NCBI GenBank assembly: GCA_030248065.1 | Contig: JASAMV010000921.1 | Coordinates: 54,821-118,820 of the forward strand | DNA: 64,000 bases | Direction of reading: 5' to 3' | Source: Rhynchonema sp. JSB1_4 | Taxonomy: Eukaryota; Nematoda; Chromadorea; Monhysterida; Xyalidae | In this document: positions 39,501-51,100 of the stretch, one piece after another | How the letters are laid out: every line of letters begins with the position of its first letter | Position numbering within the stretch: the first letter of the stretch is position 1 | Notes under the pieces: model-generated | Seen by the model: the letters and a program-made list of their open reading frames with translations, nothing else | Databases searched by the model: none | Told to the model about the DNA's origin: nothing | Position numbers and translations under genes: made by a program

Positions 39501-42500
39501 TTCGCGATTAAAAACCAGTTCTCAAAAACTGCTCTGCAAATATTCATTCTTTTACGAACAGAAAAATTTTAAAATGTTGGTGGGGGTGCTATTTTCATGT
39601 TGAATAACGCAACAACGGAGCACGATTTTTATGACAAAAATTGTTACACGTAGTACTGGCAATCTAAAATTCCGCGCGACGTTTGCCAAGAACCTCAGTT
39701 TTGCCATAAAAGCGGTGTTTTTATTGGTATTTTGGCACTATCAAGATCGGGTTATCTTAGAAGTATCGGGTATCGGCGTTTTTATAAACTGTCGGCTATC
39801 GAGTGTCGGCGTTTGCCAAGTATCGGGCATCGGTACGGCATACCCCATACCGATCCCTAAACGGGACCGGACCAATGACTAAGTTTGAGTTCGGCCATGA
39901 TGATTTCATTATTTCAGACCCGAATGGAATTCCCTGGCCAACTGCGCTCAGCGAAAGGGAAGGGCTGGCCGAGTGAGAGAAGGTTAGAATTGCTGGGTTA
40001 GTTCACAGTTTGTTTGGATTTGCTCCGATCTATTTGCGTTTTGAATTGCAAGGCTAACGAAATCCTTCTCCACTCTGAAATGTTTCCCACTTAGCCTAAA
40101 AAGTTACTAGCTGGTTAGTTGTTTGTTTTTCTTCAGCTGGTTCATACAATAAAAACTGAAAAATGACTCCAAGCTCCAAGAAAATGGAAATGTTTCGGAG
40201 GTGAGGTGACATAACAAAGCCACACTCGTTCTTGTAAGTCGATTCGTATCGTATTTGGTAACACGCCATTTGACGAAACTTACATCAGTAAAACTCAACA
40301 ACTTAAACCCCGCAGGTCACTGCTACCATCTATTGACCCGTTTCCGCTATGACCATCTGCTGCCGGATTTCCACGCGCCTGAAATGCAGCGCATGCGCCT
40401 GGACGGTATTTGTCTGCGCACACTTTGGATGCAACTGGGACAACCGGAACAGTTTCTGGCCAAGGCACCCGACCCGCCCTCGGATGAGGCTGTCAGGTTT
40501 GGCGAAACATCTTAAATAAATTCTTTTGTTGACTGCACTTGTACTTTGTGATCGGATCGGCCATGTCCTGGACTTGGTTGCGCGATTTTTTGTGACTAGG
40601 ACATCCGTCATTTGTTGTGGTCGTGCTGACGCTAGTTTGGACCAGCAAGCAGGAAAGTTGTTCCGAGATTGATGAAGAATTTGTGTGGCGAAAAATTGCT
40701 TGACCGACCGAACCAGGACCAATTACCGGATTATATACGGGTACCTATCTATCGTTCATGCAACTCGTCTTCATAACCAAGGCTAATATGTAAGTGTCGA
40801 GCATCACGGTAAAAGCGCAACTTATTCTTATCGCATATATCAATGTTGAAGTCCACAAAAACAATTTCCTTTTTTGATCACAGATGGGCCATCCACGACC
40901 TGCTATGCATGGGTGCTGTGCGTCGTCAAGCACACAGCCGTGAAATATTATCACTAACACCAATGGGCGAACAAATGGCCAATTTGCCTGTCGACCCACC
41001 GTGCGCCAAAATGATCATCTATGGCGCACTGTTCTCGTGTTTGGAGCCGATTCTGAATATTGCTGCTTGTTTGGATTATAAGGTTGGTGGCTGAAGAAGT
41101 GCAATTTGTAAATTGTTGTGGCAAATCTATGGTGACAGAGTCTGTTCTGTTGTCTTGGTCGACCCAATATACAGGCAAACTACACCAACACGAGCCCGAT
41201 TTCGGAGTTGGTGCAAAAGCAAAACGAAAAGAAAGAGAAATCCTCATGCACCACGTTGTATTCTACAACGTGTACGTTTCCCAAATCAGCAGCCACGTAT
41301 GAATGTTTCACTAATCTAGCACCTCCGAAATCGGGCTCGTGTTGGCGTAGTGTTACTTTATGTTTTTTTCTTGGGCATGTAAGAAAATGCTTTGTAGACT
41401 GTGCTGGGGGGTTTATTTCTTGTTCATGACAAAACTCCGACGGCGATAATTCAAGTTTTAAAAGACGATTTGAAGAAATAAGGTGTTAGTTTAATAAGTG
41501 AAAATGACCGTACGTTGTACGAGATGATATAATTTTTTATGTAATTTCTGGTCGTGGACCATGATGTGTCAGCGACCAAGCCATATTGCACACGGCACCG
41601 CAGCACATGTTAAAAAATGTTTTTTGGTATTCACATAATTAAAATGGAAATAGTTGGTAATAATCGCCATGACACATTCCTTTTAAACTGAATATTGACC
41701 AAACTAAGAATGTTTGTATATTTACTGCGATTGATCAATTACTAACCGAACCAGAACTATTCGATTCCATTTTTGCACACAAGGCAAACGCTTTTTTCAT
41801 TAGGAACCTTTCGTAACGCCGTTCGAGCCCTCAGCATTAGACCGAGCCATTGAGGCCAAGCAACGTCTTGCTGGTTCATTGAAAAGTGACCATTTGTTGT
41901 GGGCACATGTCATTGACGATTATCAACAGCGAAAGTCACGCAATGAAAAGGACGCCAGACAATTCGCGTGGGAGTATTTCATCAACGAAGGTGGGTGTGG
42001 CTTTTTTTGGGGCATTTGTATCAATTTTATGGAGTTCCAGCATGTGGCTAATTATTTCCTGCTTCTGGCCGTTAGTTTGGGGCAACGTAGCGTGGTTTTA
42101 CTGACTGCTCTCCTCTTCCCACTGCTCAAGCATTGATAATATTTTTCCCGCGCCCTGAAACCAAGCCAACTAAATAACAAATGTTTCGCTCTGCTCATAA
42201 GTGTGCCGCATCAATGAGACTCAGCAACAGTGTAGTTCCTGGTCCGGAGGGGGAGATAGCGGACCCTCCGTTTTTTTCGGAGGGGGAGGACCGCCCGGGG
42301 GGGGGGGGGGGGGGAGACAAAAAAAAAAACATTTAAAAAAAAAAAAATTTCCCCTTCTCCCCTTTAAAAAAAAAACAAAAAAATAACTTACAAACACCAA
42401 AATTCCCATACCCCAAAAACACACACTAACCTACAACTACCCACAAAACAAAAAAAGAGAGAGAACCCGCACCCGGGGACAGAGACAACGCGCACCCCCC

Positions 42501-42518
42501 CCCCCCCCCCCACCCCCC

Positions 42519-42555
<37 letters not shown>

Positions 42556-44905
42556 AGCAAATCATTGATTTCCAGAAAATAGAACACAAGAATAACGTAA
42601 AATGTTCTGTCAGACTCACAAAGAACGTGCAGTGTTTGGTCTTGTTTGTTGGACTGCCACATTCGTTTAAAGCCTATCCAAATAAGTGACAATAATGTTC
42701 CGCTGTATACTTGCGTATTTTTCCGCAAAATATATTTTTGGAATAAACAGTTTTTTTTTCAAGTATTTTTCCAGTACTTAAGGATACCCATGGTCCAAAA
42801 ACGCCTATTTTGAAGAAAATTTTGTCGGGAAATGGCCTGAAACAGGCTGAAAATGCGCTTGGAGATTAAAAAGTGCTCATTTAGAACTGTTTAGCATCGA
42901 TTTACATTGGTTTTGACAACATCCTTTCGCAACCTTGGAAAATTTCTCGGAAATTTTTGAAAAAAAACCGTATTTTTCCGGGCCTTGGAAAAAAACGGTT
43001 TTTTCCCGAAAAAAAAACGTTTTTTTTCGGTCCGCAAGTATATTCAGCTGGACTCATAAATAAACCGCATTACGGCACACAGATACTTTTTTGCTTGTAT
43101 CGAGATAAAAAAACAGAAACAACATAATTTGTCAATTCCAAACCTTGCAGGCGCAATCACGCACATCTCGAGCATCAAACAGCAATATGGCCAGTATCTG
43201 TACAAGGCTGGCATTCTCGACTCAGACCGTGTGCACGCTGGTGAACACAATCGCAATTCGGGCAATGACAAGATTGTGCAGGCCGTCGTGTGTGCCGGAC
43301 TGTATCCACGGGTGGATGCTTGTTTGTATCCTGTTGGCATTTCATTGCTTTATGACAGCCAGGAGTGTAGTTGCTGGTTGACAACGCAAAACACAAAGTG
43401 CCCGCTGTGATCACCAATAACCCCATATATATAGTCAAGCGACCACTTTTATTGTTATTGCGCACGATTGTTTTGCAGAGCAGCACGTTTATCTTTTGTC
43501 CGCATTGTCGGCACGACCAAGTGTAGTGCCACCTTTAGGCATGCAGTTAGTTGGCATATCACCACGACGACCAACATTTTGCCTTTTTCCACCCGTGAAC
43601 GGCAAAATCTTAAAACTTGCAGATCGCCCATTCTCGTCCGGTCCGTCGCGGCCAAAAGGAGCGCAGTCCGAGAGGTCGACGTCCGTGTACATTCACCAGC
43701 CAACATTTGCGACGTATTGAGGCGCATTTGAGCTCGGTCAATCGGTATAACAAGGAATTCGCTTCGCGATATGTGTGCTACAATCAGGTTTGTTGTGCGC
43801 TTGGGTTTGGGTGGCGTTTGTTAAAGCTTTTTGTGCAAGGCATGTCCTGATGTTTTGCTCGAGGTTGACCAGGTTCATTTTATGCCTGTCCACAATCTGT
43901 CTTCTCTGAACTGCGCTGAAATAAAAGTCGAAACTATTAACAACACCTCAGCCTATCGCCGACGTCTCCGAAAACATCAATAGTAACTAAAATTTTTCAG
44001 TTGTTGAAATCGGTTGGCGGCTATAGTATATACGATTGCGGCGAAGTCAGTCCGCTCGCTTTGGTGTTATTTTCGGGCGATTTAGAGCTGCAGGTGAGCA
44101 ACGGTGATCACGCACCAGATCATAAATCGTGCAATAGTGGGAGGAAAATGTTTCGATATTCACATAAACTGTGCGTTTCTGTCCGTCCTTCTGTTAGTCC
44201 TGTGCTGCGCTGAGGCACTGCTCGTTCGAAAAAAATCCCCTAATACAATAATGATAATAATAATGATGCCAAAAAGGCATGATGAAAAAGGTCAGGCGGT
44301 TGTACAGTCGGATCTGGACAATTTGCAGCACGAAAGTCAACGCAATCGTCTGGTGCTTGATAATTGGATCGAATTCTACTGTTCACCCGAACTGACGGAA
44401 GATCTGAATCTGGTAAGACATCTACTGGTTTTTGTCGTAATTTCCTTATTTTGGCACTGTAAGAAAAATACGGTATCAAACATTCCATTCAATTCGGTGC
44501 TCGTCATGTGACCTTTTGTAGTCGGAATATCCTTATGCCACTTATTTCGACCGGCACGGAACCTCTCCCAGACAAACAAATAATTACCTATGACACTGAT
44601 CGAAATTGGTGGCATCAAACAGTCACGAACTATCAGGATTGCAACGGTCAAGTCGTTGACGAAAGACCTGACCGGTCACCAAGTAGGATATCGCACTATT
44701 TGTGTTCTCGGTCGTTTTAGTCTCGATTTTTCATAGTTTTTTCATAAACACCTTAAAAATAATATTGTTACAGGTTCGGGACCGTTTGACCACAATCACC
44801 CGGGGTCACGCTGTGCATGCGTTGATGAAAAGGCCTGAATTCAGACGATTCTTTGACGAATTGGGTGAAGTGCTGACGCGGGAGAGGATAATGTTTCATC
44901 GGTGA
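30587..44905 (+). CDS. DHX36: DHX36 (RHAU) DEAH/RHA-type RNA helicase
   Basis: Twenty exons: 30587-30790, 35669-35804, 36288-36460, 36521-36637, 36928-37020, 37293-37496, 37627-37797, 38136-38281, 38363-38432, 38517-38690, 39126-39280, 39918-39982, 40316-40496, 40884-41082, 41804-41990, 43151-43311, 43623-43787, 44001-44093, 44296-44412, 44774-44905; 2943 nt, 980 aa. An Arg/Gly-rich N-terminus carries the RHAU-specific motif [11 protein letters not shown] (residues 46-56) that binds G-quadruplexes. Helicase motifs in order: GETGSGKST (177-185), PRRISA, DEVH (282-285), SAT, a VST.NIAETS block and QRKGRAGR (559-566). The HA2, OB and C-terminal parts follow ([28 protein letters not shown]). Motif II is DEVH rather than DEIH. 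Known members unwind G4 DNA/RNA in nucleus and cytoplasm. The 4.9-kb intron 1 and introns 2 and 15 are filled with transposon relics. An upstream in-frame ATG at 30455 is a less likely start. Confidence 0.95.
30881..32470. repeat. Two copies of a GC-rich dispersed repeat flanking element A
   Basis: GGGCCGGG-rich sequence leading into CCCGAAGCTTC..AAGTGACTT ... CTGACGG..TCGGCAAGTAAGT occurs at about 30800-30970 and again at about 32266-32470. The two copies differ by scattered substitutions. Each ends within about 20 bp of an inserted hAT-like element (A after copy 1, B after copy 2). Confidence 0.7.
30985..32257. mobile_element. hAT-like non-autonomous element A (DHX36 intron 1)
   Basis: Begins CAATGGTGTAGCTGG and ends with the complement of CAGTGGTGTAGCTACCC. 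Flanked by identical 8-bp direct repeats CTTGTCAG (30977-30984 and 32258-32265). The interior is made of repeated words (GGTACAGTAGGTAGGTTGCC; GATGGTTGCAAGGTACCC; CCCCCC runs) and seems composite; a second end-like sequence (CCACTACACTG) lies at 31789. There is no transposase ORF. Confidence 0.8.
32481..33170. mobile_element. hAT-like non-autonomous element B (DHX36 intron 1)
   Basis: Begins CAGTGGTGTAGCTACCC and ends with the complement of CAATGGTGCAGCAGGGG. Identical 8-bp flanks GTATTGTC (32473-32480, 33171-33178). It shares the CAACCTACTGTACC words with element A. No ORF. Confidence 0.8.
33181..33345. repeat. GGTATT/AATACC microsatellite
   Basis: Imperfect hexanucleotide array, AATACC in the left part and GGTATT in the right part, so the array itself is an inverted pair around about 33240. 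Confidence 0.85.
33476..33925. mobile_element. Non-autonomous DNA element J (TATACT ends, 8-bp TSD)
   Basis: Starts TATACTGGCAGGCGGAAA and ends ...ATGACAGTATA. Flanked by GTGTCGGC on both sides (33468-33475, 33926-33933). The interior has mirrored AAAACCGG/CCGGTTTT runs at each end. The flanks are themselves GTCGG-rich, so the TSD is somewhat less decisive than elsewhere. Related to element K. Confidence 0.6.
33960..35582. mobile_element. hAT-like non-autonomous element C (host of nested element I)
   Basis: Starts CAGTGTAGTTCCTGG and ends CCAGGAACTACACTG, a perfect 15-bp TIR. Flanked by GTGTCGGG at 33952-33959 and 35583-35590. After removing nested element I it is only about 400 bp. Repeats of GGAGGGGGAACAG.CGTACCC lie inside both ends. 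The first 26 bp are identical to element E. Confidence 0.85.
34036..35250. mobile_element. Nested hAT-like element I with GTCGGT minisatellite ends
   Basis: Starts TAGGGATCGGCGTCGG and ends CCGACGCCGATCCCTA (16-bp perfect TIR), inserted in element C. Flanked by CCCACCTG at 34028-34035 and 35251-35258. (GTCGGT)n arrays lie just inside each end (34088-34124 and about 35121-35225). No transposase ORF was recognised. Confidence 0.85.
35828..36238. mobile_element. hAT-like element D (DHX36 intron 2)
   Basis: Starts CAGGGGTGTCGTTG and ends CAACGACACCGTG. Flanks TAGCTCAC (35820-35827) and GAGCTCAC (36239-36246) match at 7 of 8. The interior repeats TTTCCCATACC. It begins 23 bp after the exon 2 donor and ends 49 bp before exon 3, so it makes up most of this intron. 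Confidence 0.75.
38907..39087. mobile_element. MITE family 2, copy 2, in DHX36 intron 10
   Basis: About 181 bp. Its interior is the reverse complement of the 3277 copy, so it is inserted in the opposite orientation. It ends about 38 bp before the acceptor of DHX36 exon 11 (39126), so it occupies the branch-point neighbourhood. Confidence 0.75.
41173..41356. mobile_element. MITE family 2, copy 3, in DHX36 intron 14
   Basis: About 184 bp with well-preserved TIRs (CACGAGCCCGATTTCGGAG at the left, its complement at the right). The interior matches the 38907 copy, including AATGTTTCACT. No ORF. Confidence 0.8.
42228..42552. mobile_element. hAT-like element E, 3' end unresolved (DHX36 intron 15)
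   Basis: The 5' end is identical to element C (CAGTGTAGTTCCTGG...). The 8-bp flank CTCAGCAA occurs at 42220-42227 and again at 42553-42560, but the expected right TIR is replaced by a long C run. The sequence from about 42290 (a G run, then A/C-only text, then C runs) looks like low-quality or slipped sequence. Confidence 0.7.
42706..43042. mobile_element. Non-autonomous DNA element K (DHX36 intron 15)
   Basis: Starts TATACTTGCG and ends CCGCAAGTATA. Flanks TTCCGCTG (42698-42705) and TTCAGCTG (43043-43050) match at 7 of 8. It has the same AAAAACCGTTTTT texture as element J, so they appear to be one family. Confidence 0.7.
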
Positions 44906-45125
44906 CATGCTGTGATCAAATCATTGTGCCTGCCCTGTCGAGTTTGGGGTTTCTATTGATTTCATGTTTGTCATGCTGTGTAGGCGACTGGTCAAATCAT
45001 GAAGATTTTCAACTCTTAGCCTTATTTTTCACAAGTTAATGAAACACTTCCAAACTAAGAAAGATTGAGCGGATCAGAATCAAATTCTGATGAAAAAGAA
45101 TACAGGCATGCGGTGCGGTGGCTTC
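44906..45125. other. Short intergenic gap between tail-to-tail genes
   Basis: Only 220 bp separate the stop codons of DHX36 (plus) and the DEG/ENaC gene (minus). No canonical AATAAA was seen on either strand inside it, so the 3' UTRs probably overlap each other or the facing last exons. Confidence 0.6.
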
Positions 45126-48100
45126 TCAGTCAATTGAAGCCAGTCCCGAAACTTGTGTCAGTTGTTGCGCGACGAGGTTTCCAAGGGCTTCGCGGTGCCT
45201 GAAGCCAGAAACAGATACGTTTTTGTTAATGTGTAAGCACATGCCATGAAACACATATAGGCAAACTACGCCAACACGAGCCCGATTTCGCAGCTGGCAG
45301 AATCGTGAAACATTCTGACGTGGCTGCTGATTTGGGAATGTTACACCTTGAAGAATAGAAAGTGGAGCATGATGATTTCCACCACCCCAACCACACTTCC
45401 TCACCCCCCAACCACTGCACGTTTTCGTTATACACACGCCGTACAACTAACCGCTTGCGACGTTTGACGCGCAGAATGCATCGTTTCACAAAATAGACGC
45501 CGACGTGTATCAGCGACATCATGCCTGCGCCGACCCAAAAGTCCAGAATGCCACCGATATCGGCCACAAACTTGTACCACGAGAACGTGTAGCTTTGTAG
45601 AACGATGAAAAACGGTTTCTCGTGCTCGAAATAGAGCGCTAGCCGGATGGTCGCAAAGTCAATATCGAATGGTTGTGGCGTTTCGCCCGTTTTCACCGAA
45701 TACTCGTAATATTCGCACGGTGGTTTGAGTGGGAACAGTAATTTATCAACACAATCGCGATAACATTTGTTGAACCCTTCATCATTTTGTTCATTGCAAC
45801 CAAACCGAATGGGCGAAGATCGATCGATGACCGTTGTCTCCTTGATATCGTCGTAGGAGACGGTGTAGCGCGTGTGATTCCACACATACGTGTCGAGCGA
45901 GCAAGTGTCCAATAATGGCTCATCGTTGGTCTCCACGTCTGGTGGCGCTGAAACTAGTGGATCCAGTTTTGATTGGGGTTTTCCTCACCAATATCGAGTT
46001 GTGCCTGCATGGTGTTGATTGCTCACCCGTTTCGAACTGTTCTCACAGACGGGTGGTGTACCAGATCCTGTAGTTCTTTCGTTTGCTCTATTGTGGGTGG
46101 GTGTGGGTGGCTGGCCGGGCAATTGAGCAAAGCACATTTGAGCAAGACCACTTTGAGCAAGTGAAAAAGAGCAGGGCCAAAAGAGCAGAGCACTTATCTT
46201 GTTCCAATGGCTTAGGCTTAGGCTGATTTTGGTATCAGGCTAAAGCTTAGGCTTAGGCTTACACTTAAGATTAGTTTTGTGTTGGGGCTTAGGCTTAGGC
46301 CTAGGCCTATTCGTTTTTAGGTTCTGCTCTTTTGGAGTCTGCCCTTTTTCATTTGCTCAAAGTGGTCTTGCTCAAATGTGCTTTGCTCAATTGCCCGTCC
46401 GCCTGCTTTTCGTGTAGCATCAACATCTACCCGCTGAAAAATTGGAAGAACATTCAACTTACTGCAACAGCTCAGTTAAAACCAAAGAGAAGCAAAAGTC
46501 GCGTGTAACGATCAAGCCGCTGAGGCTCTAATAATGGAGCGTAGCTTTGTGAATGACGCTCGTTCCATATGCTTCACAAGTGCAACCCCCACCCACTCAA
46601 CCCACCTTGTTGTATTGCGTTCGGCGCGCAGCCCAACTGTTGCTTGACGAACGGTGTCGAGCATCTGAACAAGCATTCGTTGACGGCGATGCGGTACTTG
46701 TGCCTTGTCTGATCATTCCCTGGTGCCCCCGACCCGTTCTCATCACGCACCAGCAAATGTCCGTTCCTGGTCGGGTCACATTGCGTGTCCGCTGTCTCGA
46801 TCAGTCGATAGTTGGCTCGGACACCGAGTTTCACCCAGTTCGCGTGAAACGGTCGAAAACTGGCCAAATTGGTGTCGGTATAGCTGTGATCGTTGGATGC
46901 CAGCCACCAGCGAGAACGACGTGAATGCTTGAACAGGACAGCATCACTTGGCTGCGTTGTGAGTTGATCGATTGATCTAAGCACGCGCCAAACGAATGGG
47001 AACGCTGTGATGACGACATTGTGCAGCGCGGAGAATTCGAGTGTAACACATTCTTGCTCAAAGTCCAACATTTTCAACTGGATTGAGCGAACTGCAAAAG
47101 GGCTGATGGGCATTTTGGGATGGGCACAGGCAGCCGGGAGGTACCCGACACCTTTCAAAAAAAAACCACCGATACCACCCAACATCACAAAACAAACACT
47201 GTGGAACATTTGGGTCGAAGAAATATTTTGAGGAAAAATTTTCTCTGAACAGAGTTGATGCTTTTGCAGTAAATTCGGATGTCGAGTATCGGGTCCAAAA
47301 CCCCGACACCTGGGCAACTGGAGAGCACCTGAACCTATACTTTTTGCTTACCGACCCGACATCAGACACACCGACACTGCCTGTTACCTAATTTGGAGTC
47401 GTTTTTTTTGAAAACATTGTAAAGGTACTTATTAGCAATTTACACGAATAACATGATTCAGTTATCACTAGCGAGTTCAGAGCAGGGTTGGGCAAAAAAC
47501 GTTTTTTTTAAAACGCCTAGATGACCAAAATATGCCCCCAAAAAAATTGGAAAACGCTCATGTTGGGAAGAAAACGTGGTTAAATGAAGTCATTCTATGT
47601 GTTCTGAGGCAAAATAAACAGGTTTCAACCCTTTTCTAGCGAGTTGCTAAGATCCCATATCAGACCCGCATCGTGGGACAACTTTGGCCGGGGTCATCAC
47701 TGAAAGTCAAACTCCGTATATCGACGTATCTCGACAAAGTAAAAATTGGTCGAAAATTTTTTGAAAAAAATGGGACAAAAAATTGATTTTCCTTGATAAT
47801 CAGGGTACTTTCCCTGAAAAATCAGGGAAAATCAAGGAAATTCAAGATTTAAAAAAACGAAAAACGACCCAGGCGTTTCTTTTTAAAAAAAACGTCGTTT
47901 TTTTAAGAAAAAACGCCGTCGTTTTTTTTTGCCCAACCCTGGTTCAGAGAGTAGGCGGTGCGTGGATTGTTGACGCCAATCGATAAAACGGGCATGCGTA
48001 CCCGGGTCCTGCTGGCCGATTGGTTCGCTGTAAAACATCATCTCAGGAAGCTCTGTTCGGCACGGTCCTTGAAACAACTCCGGCGCTCCACTTTTGCTTT

Positions 48101-51100
48101 CGTCGTTCAAAAAACAAATGCCACCAGTTTTGTCTTGCGAGAAAGGCAGACGCTTGGCTTGAAAATGAATCGATTGGCAATATTCTGAAACGTACACAAC
48201 AGATCTAATTTTTTGTGCTGCATCCACGTTTCAGGGTGAACATAAGTTTCTTTCTTCGAATTCTCTTGTCACACACATTTTACCGGCCAATTTTTTAAAG
48301 TTAAAATTCAGATGAGTAAACACACATGTCTCAAAATGGACTATTCAGCATGACTTGGGCGCAGGGTCACAGATTTAGGTTGGTCGTTTGGTTTGAAAAT
48401 TTGTAGCCTTTTGTTCAGTATGTTGCTGACACATGCAAAAATTTTGCGATGTTGTGGATTTCTCAGGTGGCAAGCGAAGAAACGTTATGTCAGATACTGT
48501 CGCGCCATGGACAAAACAAAAACAAATAGACTTGGAAAACAAACGTACTGCCACGAGTCTGGCACAAATTTTTGCACTGCGAAAATGACACACGCGGTAT
48601 CCGACTGAAACGAGATCGATGGCAGCCAAGCTGTGGTTCAGTCCAGCCGAGATCTAACAAGGTGCACCACTGTAATCTTGCATTAATCGTCATCATTTTT
48701 GTAATGATGGAATTACATGTATACTGGCTGTCCGCGTGGGCACACCTTGTGACGCTAGGTTCCAGCACAGCTTCGGAAGGTGCACCACTAGCTGTTCAGC
48801 AGGTGTGGAAGAATCTTACTAATGTTTATCTCAAATGTCCAAATGAGGGCCCAATTTCGCAGTTTTAATTTTTGAAGTGTCAATATTTTTGCGCTGTTAC
48901 TCAGCCCTTGAGCGTACCTTCGTTTTCGTGTGTGGTCGTCCGGTCCTTCCAAGCGTGCAGATAAAGTGATATGGCGTCGTCAATGCTCAAATATCTGAGC
49001 GATGTCTCGTAGAGCTCGTCCAGCGCATCCAACGCGCGATGCGTCCATTTGAGATGAAGGTGTTCCGGAAGAGTTTGAGCGTCGCCGCTATCTGGTGAAT
49101 GAGTGCTGTCAAAGTCTGTCTCATTGCCCCGTGACTGCTCGCTGTCGTTTTCTGCAAAAGGTAAGACAATTTATTACCCTCAATGCGCTTGGGTGTAATT
49201 GAACCTTGCATTTTTGTGTACGAGGGTCTTGGGACAACAGCTACATGTATGTGTATATCAACAGCTCAGCAACCGAGCTGTTTGCGTGACCAAAGGCCAC
49301 GAACTTTTGCTTTAACTTTACCGTACCAACCAGTGAGGTTTGTCTTTTGTGCTATTTCAGTGCTCACTCCTTCGCACGATTCATCAAAGCTGCCGTCGTT
49401 TTGTAGACTGGCGACCCTTTTAAACGATGTGTCACAAGTGTGAGCGAAATCGAGCGAAACCATGACGCAACCTAAAACACCAGAATGATCTTGTGACTTA
49501 TAAGAGCTAATTTGCCAGAGGCGTTTGCACTGACGAGCCCTGCCTGGTCTGTCTGCGAAAGCAGGGCGAAATAAACAGACCAACATTACTGCACTCAGTA
49601 CATTATCTAAAGCACGCAAGCAGTTGCACTTATTATACCGTACTGCCGCTACCACTGTCTCGGTTTGGTGGTTCGAATTAGCCAGAGATGTGAGTATAGT
49701 GCCCATCTGATTAAACTTTTAAGACAATATAAATATAATAAATATAAATAGAAAATAGGGCCCATTTTTTATATTTATAAAACCCAAAGCAAGAAAAAGA
49801 AAGTGCGAGTTTTCTGGAGTGATGCCCCGGGGGGTCACCGAAAACGGCTGTACTCGCATTTCAAACTGTATACCTGTGTAAGCCTAGCCCGTTGGCGCTC
49901 ACTGCTGTCACGCACGCCTTATGAAACCCGTTTTCTGAATAGTACTCGCGCGAGTTCTCTGGAAGCTTCGTGCCCAAACAAGCGTGCTCCAGAGGGAAGG
50001 ACACAAAAGTACCTGGCCGACCAGTCAGAAACAAATCCCAAAGTTATACTATACACCATTTGTTCTCCGGTACATGACACGTCATGTATGTAACTTTATA
50101 TTATTTTTACTCGAAGAGACGAAAGGAAGACATACCGGCTAGCCGTTCGCACAAACGTTTGCATTCATCAAGTGACATCACATTTTGGTAAGGTGGCGTT
50201 TCATCGTTCCTGATACAACCGGGTCGAACTGGCTGCCAAGCGTACATGAGGCGGGCATCTACAATTATTCGGATTCGTTTTTCCCGATTCGCGTAGTACA
50301 TTCGGTCATTGTTTCAAAAGTAGGTGGCGGCCATGTACAAGTTGCACAATTATGTACCATATCCGTTATTTTCGAAGTTTTTCATCGATCATGTTCAATT
50401 TGACTGCCTGCGGTGGTATCAAGTACAAGTATAGCCCCCCATACATACACTTACCTGAAATGTCATTCGGCGAATATGGGTCGATTGTTCCATTGATAGC
50501 ACTGAACACATTGTTAGTCATTTTCCTGAACGCTGATCGCACAAGCAGGTCAGTCTGTTCGTCCGTCATATTCAATCGTTGGCATCTGACGTATGGCCCG
50601 ACTTCAGCCACCGGTTTGTAGGATTTTGCCCCAAGCACAGCGGCATCTATTTTCTGAGCTCGATAATTCTGATCCATGCACCATTGGAAGTTGGTCTGAA
50701 AAAGGATGTGATAGCCTTTCGCACAAAGAAACTCCCAAAACAATTCAATAGAGACTCTGTGTATTGGTTAAACGCACGTCATTTGCTAGTTCATCAGCAA
50801 GTGTTGGCGTGTCGTTGCTGAGCGCGGCTCTGCAAGGAATTCTGTACCTAAATTTTGTTGCTGCGTGCATGAACATGCAGATCAAACCTCCTTCTCAAGA
50901 TCCACGCTTCGGTGAAGAATAATGAGGGTGCATACGGGATGGAATCGTTTCGGAACAGTCTGGCCAGACTACCATTTAAGAACTCTTTCGTATCCAAGTT
51001 CAACCAGTCATTCATGCGAATGGTATTGGTGCGATGCGCCATTTCATGCGTTGGTTTCTCAAAGTAGAAAATCGCCTGCAAGTACCGTCGTACCATCAAC

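Noticed and set aside
42201..42620. Possible DHX36 exon (CRINETQQ...) around the hAT-like element E
   Set aside because: Exon 15 (ending 41990) joins exon 16 (43151) directly in phase and restores the family's WEYF...H.SSIK sequence, so this stretch is intron.
42426..42728. Poly-Gly ORF
   Set aside because: Encoded by a C run in a doubtful-quality stretch.
45226..45936. 236-codon reading frame seeming to extend the channel's C-terminus past the exon
   Set aside because: The last 70 or so codons run through a GTTAGT donor into the truncated MITE at 45259-45394; a proper last exon (45198-45126) fits the phase.
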